From: Henckelia pumila
Taxonomy: Eukaryota > Streptophyta > Magnoliopsida > Lamiales > Gesneriaceae
Assembly: GCF_033568475.1 (NCBI RefSeq)
Contig: NC_133121.1
Span: forward strand, 191,234,664-191,298,663
DNA: 64,000 nt
Reading direction: 5' to 3'
The position numbers were made by a program, and so were the translations under genes. Of this stretch, positions 12,319-24,351 are shown piece by piece (within the stretch, counting starts at the first letter, position 1; every line of letters begins with the position of its first letter). Below the pieces are notes generated by a model, which was not told the origin of the DNA, searched no databases, and worked only from the letters and a program-made list of their open reading frames with translations.

Positions 12319-12541
12319 GTTATGATCCAACGGTCTTTTTTTAGAAAATATGAGAATCTAATCCAACAATGAAGATAAGATGAAAATCTAATCCAACGGT
12401 CATGATATAGATGAGAAATACAATACAAAGGTCATGATTTAGATCGGAATATAATCCATCCAACAATCATGATATAGATATGAAATCTACTCCAACGGTT
12501 CTGATGTAGATAAGAATATAATCAATCCAATGGTCATATTC
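12319..12541. repeat. Imperfect ~33-bp tandem repeats in the Harbinger spacer
   Basis: About six imperfect copies of a unit containing 'aatccaacggtcatgatatagat'-like sequence lie between the two divergent genes. Their place suggests transposase-binding or bidirectional promoter repeats (inference). Confidence 0.7.
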
Positions 12542-12627
12542 TTAAAAACCATTATATAATGTTATCGAATTATCCTATTTTCCCACACCACTCATTTTAC
12601 ATTCTAGCTCATCTTCGTTGTCGAACA

Positions 12628-13944
12628 ATGAAGATGAAAAACAGAACGATTGGATGAATGTTGTCGAGAATTTTACAAATAAAATAAAAGAAATTTCAAA
12701 TGTTATAACTCATGAAGAGCAAGAGTTGGTTGTTGTGTACATCATCCAATGAGATCAAGGAGCAATACATAGAGGTTCGATTCCAGGTCACGTAGTCATC
12801 CATCATGATCAAGAAATCTCCGATCGTAATCTGTTCAATTGATTACTTTCCGAGAATCTAACATATAATGAAGCAATGTTTCGAAGACGATTCCGAATGT
12901 CTCGAAATTTGTTCCTTCATAACGTTGATGCGGTAAATAATCATGATTTTTATTTCATACAACGAAATTATGGTGTGGGGTGGCTCGATCTATTGACTAT
13001 TTAAAAAACAACAGCTGCATTGCGAATTCTAGCATATACTTTACCCATGGATGTCACTGATTAACATATCAAAATTGAAGAATCTACTGCAATTGATTGT
13101 ATGCAACGGTTTTGTCGGGCTACAGGGAAAGGTTTTGGAGAACGATACTTGAGATCAACTACTTCCGATTATGTTTCCAGACTACTCTATATTGATGAAC
13201 AATGAAGATTCCCAGGGATGTTGGGAAGTCTCGACTGTATGCAGTGGAAGTGGAAAAATTTTCCAACGGCTTGGGCGGGCCAATATGGAGGTCGTAGTGG
13301 TTCTTCAACAATCATTTTAGAAGCAGTAGCTGATTACGATCTTAGGATATAACATGCATATTTTTGTATACCTGGACCCAATAATGATATAAATGTGTTG
13401 GAGGATCCGATTTATTCTCTAACCTTGCACAATGTGCAAGGTTATTGCTCATATTGTTCATTATACAATTGGAGGAAAATGATATCATATGAGATATTAC
13501 TTAGCTAATTGTATTTATCTGAAATGATCAACTATTGTGCAAAACATTCATGATCCACATGGTCCAAAAAAGAAATTTTTTACAATGAAACAAGAATCTT
13601 GTAGAAAAGATGTGGAGCGTGCATTTGACGTTCTTCAATCACAATTTACAATTGTGGCATCCCAAGCACGTGGTTGGAAAAAAGTCATTTGCATGACATA
13701 ACAACATCATGTATCATAATGCACAACATGATTATCGAAGATGAACGTGACCTCAGTGCATCCATTCAAGATGCGAGAGAAACACAAACTCCGGACGTAG
13801 AAATGATTGTTGATGAGAATATAAAATTTAGAATTTATAAGTCGATATAAAAGAATAAAAGACAAAGATGATCATGCTCACTCAACATTATGGAACACTT
13901 TAATTGATCATTTGTGGGATGAATATAGTCGTTCAAATTTTTGA
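12628..13944 (+). pseudogene. PIF/Harbinger DDE transposase (nuclease) remnant
   Basis: Frame fragments read GSIPGH, ADRN-like SDRNLFN, MFRRRFRMSRNLFLH, RFCRATGKGFGERYLR, GMLGSLDCMQWKWKNFP, TIILEAVADYDLRI, PGPNNDINVLE and KDVERAFDVLQSQF. These are the conserved blocks of Harbinger transposases, including candidate catalytic Asp in LDCMQW, Asp in NNDINVL and Glu in DVERAF. Stops interrupt it (around 12841, 13003, 13063, 13202, 13351) and a frameshift lies at about 13460-13560. It ends ..DEYSRSNF followed by TGA at 13942. It cannot make an active enzyme. Confidence 0.9.
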
Positions 13945-14401
13945 AGTTGTACTCGTACTGTATTCGTATGATATTTGAAGTTGTATATGTATTATATTTG
14001 AATTTTTATTCGTATTATGTTTGAAATTGTATTCATTATTTTTGAAGTTGTTTTCATATTTATGATCAATTTTAATAATTTTCACATATTAATTTGTATT
14101 ATATATACTTTAATTTTTATAATAATAATTAAATCATAAACTTAATTTTTTTTACATTTATTAATAATAAAATATTTTTATATAATAAAAATATTAATTG
14201 TATTGCTAAATTTGTGAAAATATATTAAATAAAGGATAAGAATTAATATATGTAAAATAAAAAAATATTCCAAAAATATTCTTTTTGATGTAAGATTTGA
14301 AGTAAATAAGTTGGAGATAGATGTTGTATTTGGTGCAGAAATCACACTATTTTAGTGCAAAACTTGCCGTAAAATAAAGTTTGTGGTAGGAGATGACCTA
14401 A

Positions 14402-15208
14402 GAAAAGTTTTTCTCTCCCAATTTTTGTAATTTATATGTTATTTCTCTTTCTCACAATAAGCACTAACATATTATCTCAATTCCAATTTTTCAAGTTCAA
14501 TCCACCTTGATGGAAGGTGAGAAAGAAGATTATTCCTTTTTTTTTAAGAGAGAAAAAAGATTATTTAGAAGATACAAACAAGAATTATCAACAAAGAATT
14601 TATGCTAAGGTATGGAATATTTCAGAGTCACTTAATAAAGTTTGTTTCCAATATGATATATTTAATTGTTTGCATAAATATACATTGTCATTAAGAAACT
14701 TAATATTTTGAGTTATGAATAACAAAATTTTGAGTATGATCTTTTAGTCAATTTCAATGATTTTGTGAAATCTATTTCTTTCTTGCTGTAATTTTTTTTA
14801 ATTCTGCTCATGTTGGTTCAATAATTTCTTAATTGAACACTTGATATGCTTTAAAGTGGATACACCAATGAGATTCCAAAATCAAATGAAGCATGAACGT
14901 AAGAAATAAGATAGGGGATGCTCGTTCCATTATCTCATTTTTTTCCACCAATCATGTTCTTAAAAAATGGTTGCCACTGATTCTAAGTTTAAGGGTAAAA
15001 TGGTCAATCTAAGTGAAATACATTGGGTGTCGACTTGAGCAGCATAAAAATCATTGGGGTAATTTGAAATTAATACATAGTACAAGATCCATTGATGAAA
15101 GAGAACAAAAGAAGAGGGTGAAAATAGAATTAGGCGTAGAGAAATATCTTCTAAATTAAATTTAATCCAACATTTGTCCACCCACCATCAACTCGAAGGC
15201 CAAACCCA
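14402..15208. other. AT-rich spacer, probable PPD5 upstream region
   Basis: No transposon or RNA gene is recognised. The last few hundred bases should contain the promoter and 5' UTR of the gene starting at 15209; no clear TATA box could be fixed by eye. Confidence 0.4.
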
Positions 15209-17735
15209 ATGGCTTCGATTTCCTTTTTGCCTTCCCATTTTCGACTCTCCCATTCTCTTCTCCAAGGTAATTGATAAATTTCATCTTTCATCCTTCTCCA
15301 TTCTCCATTTTCCATTTTCCATGTAAAGCTACTCAAATTACTCATCTAAACTCAGTTTTCTTTGGGTATTGAAGGTCTTAGGAAGAACAAGAACTCCAAC
15401 ATTCTCTGCTGCAAGAAAAATGGGCTTGATCAGAAAATCTGGTGATATTAAATTTTTCTTTATGGAATGACATTATTTTGTTCTTTTGGCATATTTTAAG
15501 TGATGGGTTTTCGTTGCATTGATGTTACAGTGTGAGTTTTCGGGAAGAAGAACATGTGACCAGAAGGAGAGAGCTCTTGTTTCAGGTGGTTTCTGCTGCG
15601 TTTCTTCTTCCTGCGGTTGCTCCAGTTACACTGGCCGCTGAAACAGGTAGAAATTTTAGTCGCTTTGCCTTTTGGAATAGAAAAATGTGATCTTTGCCTT
15701 TGTGCATCTTAATTTATTTTATTTTGTTGGTGCAGTTTCATAAACAACAATGTTTATCAGTTATCATGATGTTGAATATGTAGGGGTGGCTGAGGAGTTT
15801 CGTGTCTACACTGATGAAGTGAACAAGTTTCGAATCGAGATTCCTCAAGGTGAGTCTGTTTGGTTTTCGGTGTTGTTTGCCATGTTATTTATGTGTGTGG
15901 TTACTTTGAAAGATAGACTGTGTTGAAGCATCTAGTTGGAGGAGTAATCACAAGGGAAGTGAACTAATTAAGCATTTGAATACATATGAAAGATCTACGT
16001 GTTGTTTCGGATCAGTTCCACAACGGATGAGAACTAGGAGCCTGGAATAGATTTGCATTCTTATGAAATTGAAATGGAACCATTGGGATAAAAAAAAAAA
16101 AAAGCCAAAAGGAGTTTCCCTTTGCTCTTTCAACTGAATTTACGTATGTAGTCTCAAGTTGTATACCCCTGTCCTCCTAAATTCGTTTCAACATAGATAT
16201 CTTGATTAGATTTAGTCATTTAGACATTTTTTCGACCCACTAAAAGCCAAAATCATCTCGGTTTCTGCAAACAGGGCTTTGATGATTTTTCCTATTGGAG
16301 TTGAGAGGCTGCGTTTTGTATAGTGGTAAGCTAGCCCCGAGGCAACCAAAGATGTGAGAGTGACTTGGAGTCTTGGACCACTTTTATGTAAACATACCGT
16401 GGTATTGGACTAATATCGTTTCTTTAAAATACTAGTTGACATGTTGCTAAATCGATTCTTTTTTTCCACCAGTTGATTTTGGATGCAAATATGCAGCGGA
16501 TTCAGTCTGGTGTCTGTTTTTGACGAATTAAAAAATTGTTTTTTGATCAGATTGGCAAGTAGGAACTGGAGAAGGTGACGGAGTAAGGTCACTTACAGCA
16601 TTTTATCCTGAAGAAGCTTCCAATTCAAATGGTATACTTCTAGTTGTAGTGTATCCATTGCCTGAAAGAATAGGCTCATGGCATTAATTTTCTTCTGTTT
16701 TCTCCAGTGAGCATATTGATCACAGGCCTTGGTGCTGATTTCACCAGATTGGAATCATTTGGAAAAGTTGATGCATTTGCAGAGAGCCTGGTAGCAAATT
16801 TGTTATGTTCTTTCATCTATTTAACCATAAATCACTCTCCATTCACTGGCATGATATACCATGAACAAGAAGAATCCCTTTGGGTTATAAATTATTTCAT
16901 TCTTACAAAATTTCTGCTTAAAAATGGAAAACCAATTCGACAGGTAGGTGGATTAGACAGAAGTTGGCAGAGGCCCCCAGGCGTTGCAGCCAAACTGATT
17001 GATAGCAAAGCCGCTAATGGTAATGTAATAATCTTTTATATTCTCGATAGACTCTGAGTTTTTCATTTATATGAAGCTAATTGAGCTGCGAGTCATCCTT
17101 CAAAACAACATTGCCATTTTCAAAATTCTCATTTTCTATTAATGGTATTCTTTTATGTTTCAACCCTTGTGAAAACTTCCAGTAGTCAATACTTCGAATG
17201 TTGTGCGTACCTATTGTTAAAGGTATGATGTCGTGGTGTATGTGATTCACAGCTACACGTTTTAACAAACAGTTTTTACGGATCAGGATTGTATTATATT
17301 GAGTACACATTGAAGAATCCCGGGGAGAGCCGTAGGCATTTGCTTTCTGTTCTTGGGATGGCAAATAATGGCTTCTACAACCGATTATATACAATTACCG
17401 GACAGGTCTGTCTTACTACTACCCATTCGACAATGGATTTGAGTCAGTGATTGAGAAACATCCTTTTCTCGAGCTCGATTCACACTGCTTTGGTTGTTTC
17501 ATGAAGTAGTAAAAAAAACATGAAGTAGTTTTTGTCTTTGTTTGCAACTCATGACTGTCTTTATATGTTTCACTTCCATTAATTTCAGTTTGTGGATGAA
17601 GAGGAGGAAAAATTTGGCTCGAAGATTCGGAAAGTAAGCTAATTGCTGTTATTAGCATTGAGGTATTTGTGATTCTGACGTATCTCTATTGTTCTACTTT
17701 CTTTGTAGGCTGTTTCCTCGTTCAGATTGACATGA
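15209..17735 (+). CDS. PPD5: PsbP domain-containing protein 5, chloroplast thylakoid lumen
   Basis: Ten exons can be assigned with GT-AG borders and continuous phase: 15209-15266, 15375-15441, 15531-15646, 15784-15849, 16551-16631, 16708-16790, 16944-17019, 17287-17405, 17589-17633, 17709-17735; total 245 codons plus TGA. Residues 1-80 form a bipartite transit peptide: a Ser/Lys-rich stromal part, then a twin-arginine TRRRELL at 52-58, a hydrophobic stretch (59-77) and a lumenal cleavage region near LAAET. Residues 85-245 are the PsbP fold: FRVYTDEVNKFRIEIPQDW, VSILITGLGADFTRLESFG, GLDRSWQRPPGV, YYIEYTLKNPGE, NGFYNRLYTITGQ, ending KAVSSFRLT. The family tie to PPD5 rests on GLDRSWQ and the YYIEYTL block. 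Related PPD proteins act in thylakoids; Arabidopsis ppd5 mutants have developmental defects linked to strigolactone. Exon 8 starts at the second AG (17285-17286), because the AG at about 17270 would break the frame. The gene looks intact. Confidence 0.92.
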
Positions 17736-18349
17736 TCAATGTGTTGGGGTTTTTCTCGGAACTTGCATGGCAGCGGATTTTAAAAATTTTCGATCTATTT
17801 AAATTTTTTCGATATATTAATTTCAGAGACGATTGAATTTGATTCGTAAAATAAAACATGCATATCAAAATTTTATGCACGAAGAAAATTTACCACACTA
17901 TTTTGGTCGTGGACTTGTGGTGACGACAATCTTGTCCAACTCCCACCGCAAGGGCAAGGTAAACTTTACCGCAATTGTCAAAAATCCGGTCCACCATCGT
18001 ACGTGTTTACGGCAAATAATTGGTATTAGACAATAACTCAGTTTTTTAGGAACAAAAAATCTAATACATGAATGAAATTATAAACCTCGACGGTAAGTGT
18101 GTAACAATATATGGGATAATGTTTTTAATATATCTTTGTAGTTTCCACTTTTTCTGAGTTTCGTCCTCCTTGATCTTTGATTTTCAATTATATCCCTTGT
18201 TTTTTAATTTTTATCTCGAAATTATCCCTGAATTTCACAAATTCCCTCTTTACCATTGTTTTCATTTTTATTTACTTTTTCATTTTCATTTTCTTTTCTT
18301 TTCAGCTCATCATACTTCCGAAAAATAAATTCAAGTCACATACCTTTGT
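17736..18349. other. PPD5 3' flank
   Basis: Downstream of the stop is AT-rich sequence with a short unassigned open stretch (17833-18036) lacking known motifs. 18130-18290 is pyrimidine-rich. No RNA gene or element can be supported. Confidence 0.4.
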
Positions 18350-19360
18350 TGATCAGTCGAGTTATATCCAATGGATTTTACAAACTGTTCTCACAGCCTA
18401 ACCACCTAGTCACAACTGATGGTTCTTGTTGCAGATTCTTTCAACATCATCTCGCACAACCATTTTTGTTTCCTACCTCAAGGCGCATAATAATAAACTT
18501 AATTTGTAAAATTCTTCAATATGAGAGGGGCAAAAGGCCGGAATATTTCGTTCAGATATATTAAATATTATTTTACATTAGTAAACTCTTGTAAAAGAGA
18601 AGATTACTTGTTTAGTTACTTATCGTAGTTGGAACTTGGAAATACAACACACATAAACTTGAAATAAAATATTACAATTTTATTATGAAGAAAAATGAAG
18701 AGAATGTTTAATGTCGTCATCTTCCTTTTGTTTGATATTTATAGAAGTCTGTTCTCGACTTGAAATCCAGACATCAATCTTGTGCATGACATTTTATATT
18801 AGTGTTTGTTAGTTGTTGTGTTAAATTATTACTAGAAACATCTTTTAAAAAAAAGTCACATTATGGAATAAACAAATCTTGAGCCTTTTGCCAGTTGGTT
18901 CTGGTGACGTACTGAAGAAGTAAATCTCTAGAATATCTCCACTAGAAAAATAATCATTATGTGCTCAGGTTTCATATACAGCTTCTTGGATCCATTTTGG
19001 TAGTAACGCGATTTTTGGAAAACCCGATGCTATGGTATAAACTGATGACAAAGCCCCAAAATCATACCGCAGCTTAACATCCTTAGGATTACATTGAGTT
19101 TCATCCACGTCCTTGGATACTTTCCTGTCACATCCACCCAACTTGTAGCCGGATTAATTGTTGCGCTGGTTTTTAATTTCTCCCAAGTTTTTGGGTATAA
19201 CTGAAATGGAAAAATTGTAGATTCGTTATTATCAACCTTAGTTTTCTATTTCTCAGTTTGAGGTTTAGTGTTGATCTCTCCCTCTTCAATCCTCGAGATG
19301 AAGGGTTGACTTGATGGCTCGAGATAAGGATCTGGAGCTTCAACTTTTTCTTGGGCTGAC
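18350..19360 (-). mobile_element. Endogenous pararetrovirus (Caulimoviridae) fragment, downstream part and intergenic region
   Basis: On the minus strand the order is: a coding remnant at 19360-18900 (contains YPRTWMKLN and, after a frame change, LPKWIQEA), then a non-coding region 18900-18350 homologous over most of its length to 52380-52840 (+), including a TATA box and a leader. The coding remnant has stops and a frame change and is not assigned to a known domain; from its place after the polymerase part (41004-42855) it may be the last reading frame of the virus or its polyprotein tail. This piece is continuous with 41004 across the Athila insertion (CTGAC duplicated). It is a broken fossil with no intact gene. 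Confidence 0.65.
18736..18744 (-). promoter_or_regulatory. TATA box of the pararetroviral intergenic region
   Basis: CTATAAATA on the minus strand, preceded by a purine-rich stretch and followed by 'aaaggaagatga.gacat', the same arrangement as the second copy at 52460-52468. Similar placement is known for caulimovirid pregenomic RNA promoters. Confidence 0.5.
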
Positions 19361-20712
19361 TGATAGAACCAAAAAATAGCATGAAAAGTTAGTAAAATGT
19401 GTCCTTATCAAGCATGATATTTTTGAGTATTCCGTATTTTCGTCTAAAATTTGAGTTTTTGAGCATTATGGTTTTTACTCATGTACTTAAGACTTTTGGC
19501 AAGAAAAAGACGAAAATTGGAGCTCGGGAAGGACCATTTTGGGAGTGTTGGGCAGAACGTTTCTCGCCTAGGCGGGTTATTTTTACCGCCTAGGCGGGAT
19601 AAGAGGAAACATGAAGACGTTGGGCGGAAGTTATTCCGCCTAGGCACAATATGATAGAAAAGGAAAGCTGTGACAGAAGTTTTTCCGCCTAGGAGGAAAT
19701 AAGCGCGATACGGAGGATTAAAAAGGAAATTTTATTTCAAAATTGAAGAAGGAAAGATGAAATTTGAGGACTCTTGGAAAATAAAAGAGTCGAGAAATAG
19801 GGTTACAAAGGAACTTTTGGATGGTTGCAATCAGAAGAGGCGAGAGACGAACTAGAGAGAAGCGAAAAACTAGCGTGAAGCATTCATTCTCGTTCAAAAA
19901 CTTCTTCTAGACAATTCTTAGTATAAATTTTGATGTTTGTTATGGATTCTATGCATAGCTAAACTTATTTTGTTGAGATTTAGGTAATCCGACCCAGACT
20001 TTTGACTCTTGAATATTTATTTTCAACTCTTGACAAGTGTTTAATTATCTTATTGGTTTGATTCGAATTGTTGAAGCGTAGCTGACTTTTTCAATATTTT
20101 ATATTGTGATTTATTTCGAAAGAAAAATTCATGATAAGAACAAATAACATAGTTCATGGATCTAAATTTACATAGACATATGGAATTGGATACATGTTGA
20201 TAGTGATAGTCCAATAGGTCGAAAGCTAAGGGATTCCAAGAAACGTTCATGCAATCATCTATGATAAATAATTGAAGACTTTTAATTATTTCTTAGTATT
20301 GAATTAGTTTAGCATAACTTGAAAAGAGTGTGTTAATAAATTAGGAAATCTCGTCAAAGATATGAGTTGATTGTTGAAATTTATTATCATAGTCAAATAG
20401 AGGAAGGTGAACCGAAATCTCAACATCTTCATTAAACATTTGAATTTAATTCTTTGAAGAGTTATTCTTGATTTTTATTGATCTAGCATTTAATTATTTG
20501 TTTGCAAATAGTAGTTTAGTAGAATCAAAACTCAATTTTCGTGAAGTTTGCTAGAGGAGAATATTAAAGTAGAAATTATGCAAGACAGTATCTGTGGACG
20601 ATACTCGTACTCATTCATTATGTTATAACTTTAATTGTGCACTTGCGATTATTTCAAGCATGAAAGCCATATTTATTTTCTAGATTTTTATAGTGCAAGA
20701 ATAGCTCGATCA
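19361..20712 (+). repeat. 5' LTR of the Athila-like element
   Basis: 1352 bp, from TGATAGAACC to CTCGATCA. The 3' portion (from about 19645) aligns nearly throughout with 39935-41003. It contains four CCGCCTAGG-type palindromes at 19565-19574, 19586-19597, about 19635-19644 and 19681-19699. Confidence 0.85.
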
Positions 20713-20715
20713 AGT

Positions 20716-20736
20716 TTTTGGCGTCGTTGTCAGGGG
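20716..20736 (+). other. Primer-binding site of the Athila-like element
   Basis: Three bases after the LTR lies TTTGGCGTCGTTGTCAGGGG, a slightly decayed form of the TGGCGCCGTTGCCGGGG-type site common in Athila/Tat elements. Confidence 0.75.
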
Positions 20737-20926
20737 ACTATTGATTTACAATTTACTGTTTAGTAATATTCTTTAGTTTTACTTAAAGTTTGACGCTACT
20801 GATCTATCTTTCGTTGCAGGAATATCTTGTTGTGCATGCTACGATCATCGCACTCAAAACTCCAAACCTTATGATCCTGAAATTGAGAGAACTTTTCATA
20901 AGAAGAGAAGACAACAAAGAGCGGTG

Positions 20927-22770
20927 ATGGCAGATAACGATCCACCACGAGGAGATGGCGAGGACAACAATGGGCCACATGTTCACATTTCCATGATGGA
21001 ATGCTCCCAACCATTCATCAATGGATCTAGGCCAAGCATCATTAGACCAGTAGTCAGGGAAAACCAATTTGAGATCAAGCCAGCCATAATCCAAATGATT
21101 CAAAACACAGTCCAGTTTGGAGGCAGTGCAATTGATGATCCGAATGCTCATATTGCAAACTTCTTGAAAATTTGTGACACTTTTAAACATGAGGGAGTTT
21201 TTGATGATGTTGTTCGTTTACGTTTATTCCCTTTTTCACTACGAGATAAAGATAAGGCATGGCTGGATTGTTTACCTGTAGGCTTTATCACTACATGGGA
21301 AGATATGACGAAAGCGTTTCTCACCAAATATTTTCCTCCCTAGAAGTTAATAAAGTTGAGAACTGACATTACGACCGTTACTCAATCTGAGCAAGAGTCA
21401 CTGTACGAGGCATGGAAACGCTACAAGGACCTATTGAGAAGATGCCCACATCATGAATTACTCGACTGGCTTATGGTACAAACTTTCAATTATTGTTTAT
21501 TGTCTACTTATCGTAATATGATAGATGCAGCCGCAGGTGGAAATCTCTTGAGAAAATCACATGAAGAGGGGTATGAATTATTTAAAGAGATGGCTTCTAG
21601 CAGTTATCATCCTCAGTCTGAGAGGAATATGCCGAGAAAAGCTGTAAGAATTCATCAAATTGATGCAATCACTGCGATGTCGGCTCAGTTGGATGCTCTT
21701 ACTAAGAAAATTGATGGTTTGAGTGTGGGAAATGTTGTTATGCGCATTCAAGAGGTGTTTGGTGACAAATGTAGAGGTGAGCATTTTACACATGATAGTC
21801 AAGATGATAACCTTTTTATGTGCCAGAGGGGGTGCCAGTGAACCATGTGGGTAGTTAAAATCGCCCTAGAAACAACCCATATTCGAACACATACAATCCC
21901 GATTGGAGGAAGCATCCGAATTTTTCATGGGGCAGTCAAAATAATCATAATCGACCACAAGGAAATCAAAAATATAGTAAGCAACCCCAAAAGGAGAAAT
22001 CCTCATTGGAGAAAATGATGAAAAAGTTTATTTCTTCAACTCAGGCTAGGATGCAAAACCAAAATGCATCGATAAAGAGTTTGGAGAATCAGATAGGGCA
22101 GTTGGCAAAAGTAATATCCAATAGAGTGCCGGGAACTCTTCCGAGCAACACTGAGAAAAATCCAAGGGAACAAGTAAAGGTTGTTGAGTTGAGGAATGGA
22201 AAGAAACTCGACGTCAAGGTGACTGAGCCGAAAGAGAATCAGGACGAGGGTGAGCAAAAAGAATCGACAGGTAAGTTATATGACTCTACACAATCACCCA
22301 CATCACAGTCTAATATTGTTATTCCACCTCTGTTTCATGCAGTACTTAAGAAAGCAGAGATTGATGCGCAATTTTCCAAATTTCTTGAAGTGTTCAAAAA
22401 GTTACATATTAATATTCCTTTTGCTAGACGCTTTGATGCAAATGTCTAGCTATGCAAAATTTTTGAAGGAAATCTTAGCCAGCAAGAGAAAGATAGAGGA
22501 GCATGCGATGGTGAAATTAATTGAAAATTGTTCTGCTTTAGTGAAAAATAAAATACCTTCTAAATTTAAAAGATTCATGGAATTTTTCTATCCCTTGCAT
22601 GATTGGTGATGTAGTTTTTCATAAAGCCCTTTGTGATTTAGGTGCCAGTATTAACTTGATGTCGTTTTCTGTTTTTAGGATGCTTCGAATGGGAGAGCCA
22701 AAGCCTACAAGAGTCTCTCTGCAACTGACGGATAGATCCATAAAGTATCCACGAGGGATAATTGAAGATG
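20927..22770 (+). pseudogene. Athila-like gag and start of protease
   Basis: Fragments in order: 20927-21343 gag N-terminus (IDDPNAHIANFLKICDTFK, ending AFLTKYFPP, then TAG), 21356-21841 (ESLYEAWKRYKDLLRRCPHH, the hallmark of Athila gag), a gap with stops, 22006-22449 (SLENQIGQLAKVISNR.PGTLPS), then 22600-22770 with LCDLGASINLMS, the aspartic protease active-site region. Stops at 21341, 21839 and 22447 and shifts between segments show decay. Protease coding continues without loss at 28085 once the inserted solo LTR and one AGATG copy are removed. Confidence 0.85.
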
Positions 22771-23824
22771 TGTAATGCCCCGATTTTATCTTAATTTAGT
22801 TTATTTGAGTTAATCAGAGATTACAGAGTTCAAGAGCCGACTTGATTTTGATCAGGGTCTATTTTGCAAATTTTGGAAATTTCAAGGACTAAAATGCAAA
22901 TTGGGAGTTTAATATATTATCTACACTTGGGAGAAGGTTTACTAGTCTCCATTATTTCTTCTCTTTCCCTTCCATCGCCTCCTCCACCATTGTTACGCCC
23001 CAACACCCATTTCAAGCTTTCAAATTTGAGTTTCCGGTCGATCCGTCCGTTAGAAATTATTTCTGAAGGCAGTTTAGAGATCACGGCTGCGATAGCTTCG
23101 TTTTATCGTAAGTATTTCTCCGATCAGATACATTCTATTTTTGGATGTTGTTAGAATAGATTGAGTTTCGAGTATGTTATTCTTGGCAGAGTTCTGATCG
23201 TTTATTCTCAATCGGTTTTGAATTAGGACATCGTTCGGAATTGTTAGAAATTTTGGAAGTTTATTCTAAAAATTAAGTTTTAAGATTTGTTGGTTTTGAA
23301 CCTTTATTGTGGTTTTAGCATTGATATGAGTTGTTTGAGATGCTGTACTGCTGTCTGTATTCTCGGTTTGATCAGTTATAGCCATTATGCCGCCAGTTTG
23401 AGTTTTGGAATATCAATCGTTTATATTGATGAGATTTTGGATTTAGGAGTTGGAATTGAGTTTGAATGGTTTGAATTGGATGGATTGACTTTGGAATTCT
23501 TTTATATCTCCTTTCAGATTCAGTTGCAGATCGTGGGGTCCGGAATTGACAGAATTCGAATCGTTGAAGAATTGATCAAGGTTTGGTATCGAGGTTACTT
23601 TATTCTTTGACTTGAATCGAATGATGTTTGATTGAGCCTTTTGTGCTTGTAGCTTGTTCGGATTGCAGCTACGTCAATCAAGAAGAGATAAGAGACGACA
23701 TCGTTCGGAATGGGATGAGTTCTCGAATCGGAGTTATATTCGAGAGTCCCGAAGAAATCACATACTTGCATGTTAATTATTTTTACTTGAAATCAGTTGA
23801 ATGAGTTATGATTTGCATTGCATT

Positions 23825-24351
23825 CATATTGAGCCAATTACCTTTGTTTTGCGGGCAAAAGAGGCCCAGAGGAGTTAGATGTTCTGTGGACTATAGTTGA
23901 GTGACATTGGTTAGCAGATTTGTTTTTACCAATTGTCGAGAAACACTCTCTATAGGTTCCCAGAGTCTAGAGGAGTAAAATATGCATCGTCCACTTCGAT
24001 CGGGAGAGTCGATGTGTTGGTGATATTTTGTCCTCGGGATCTGAAATGAGAGAAGAGAACCTTTACCTTGTGATTATCCAGACTTGATAATCCTGGTTTT
24101 AAAGACATGCATTGCATTTTATGCATTTTGATTTGGAGTTATTGACATGCTATTGGAATTTCTTGTTTGGTTGTTTCATATATCACGTTCGATATATTAT
24201 TTGATATGCATGTTTTGTCTCTTTTACTGGGAATTGTATTCTCACCGGATTTATCCGGTTTTTGTCTTGTTTTGTATGTGTACTTGGCAACAGGTGGGGC
24301 AGGTTCGAGTCAGAAGCTGCATGACTAGATCAAGTTGGAAGTGATAGAAGT
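23825..24351 (+). repeat. Direct repeat copy 1 flanking LTR B
   Basis: Starts 'catattgagccaattacc' and ends 'agttggaagtgatagaagt'. It matches 27060-27584 along its entire length with roughly 4-5% differences by eye. Confidence 0.9.

Larger units (their letters stand above)
11509..14398. mobile_element. Decayed PIF/Harbinger element with two divergent genes
   Basis: It contains an antisense ORF1 remnant and a sense transposase remnant separated by a tandem-repeat spacer, the head-to-head arrangement usual for PIF/Harbinger. The right end reads GGTCATCTCCTACCAC on the minus strand and is followed by TAA (14399-14401), consistent with a 3-bp target site. No matching left terminus was found near 11509, so the left end is likely deleted or fused to the Gypsy remnant. 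Confidence 0.7.

Noticed and set aside
12772..12792. A tRNA/SINE box B-like GGTTCGATTCC
   Set aside because: It lies in the transposase frame (RGSIPGH) of the Harbinger remnant, and no box A or cloverleaf surrounds it.
16318..16385. tRNA-like 'tagtggtaagctagcc' in a PPD5 intron
   Set aside because: No acceptor stem pairing and no T-loop follows; probably chance or a very old SINE.
16707..17057. 116-codon open frame overlapping PPD5 exons 6-7
   Set aside because: It is the reading-through of intron 6; both exon borders have good GT-AG sites and the intron part matches nothing in the PsbP family.
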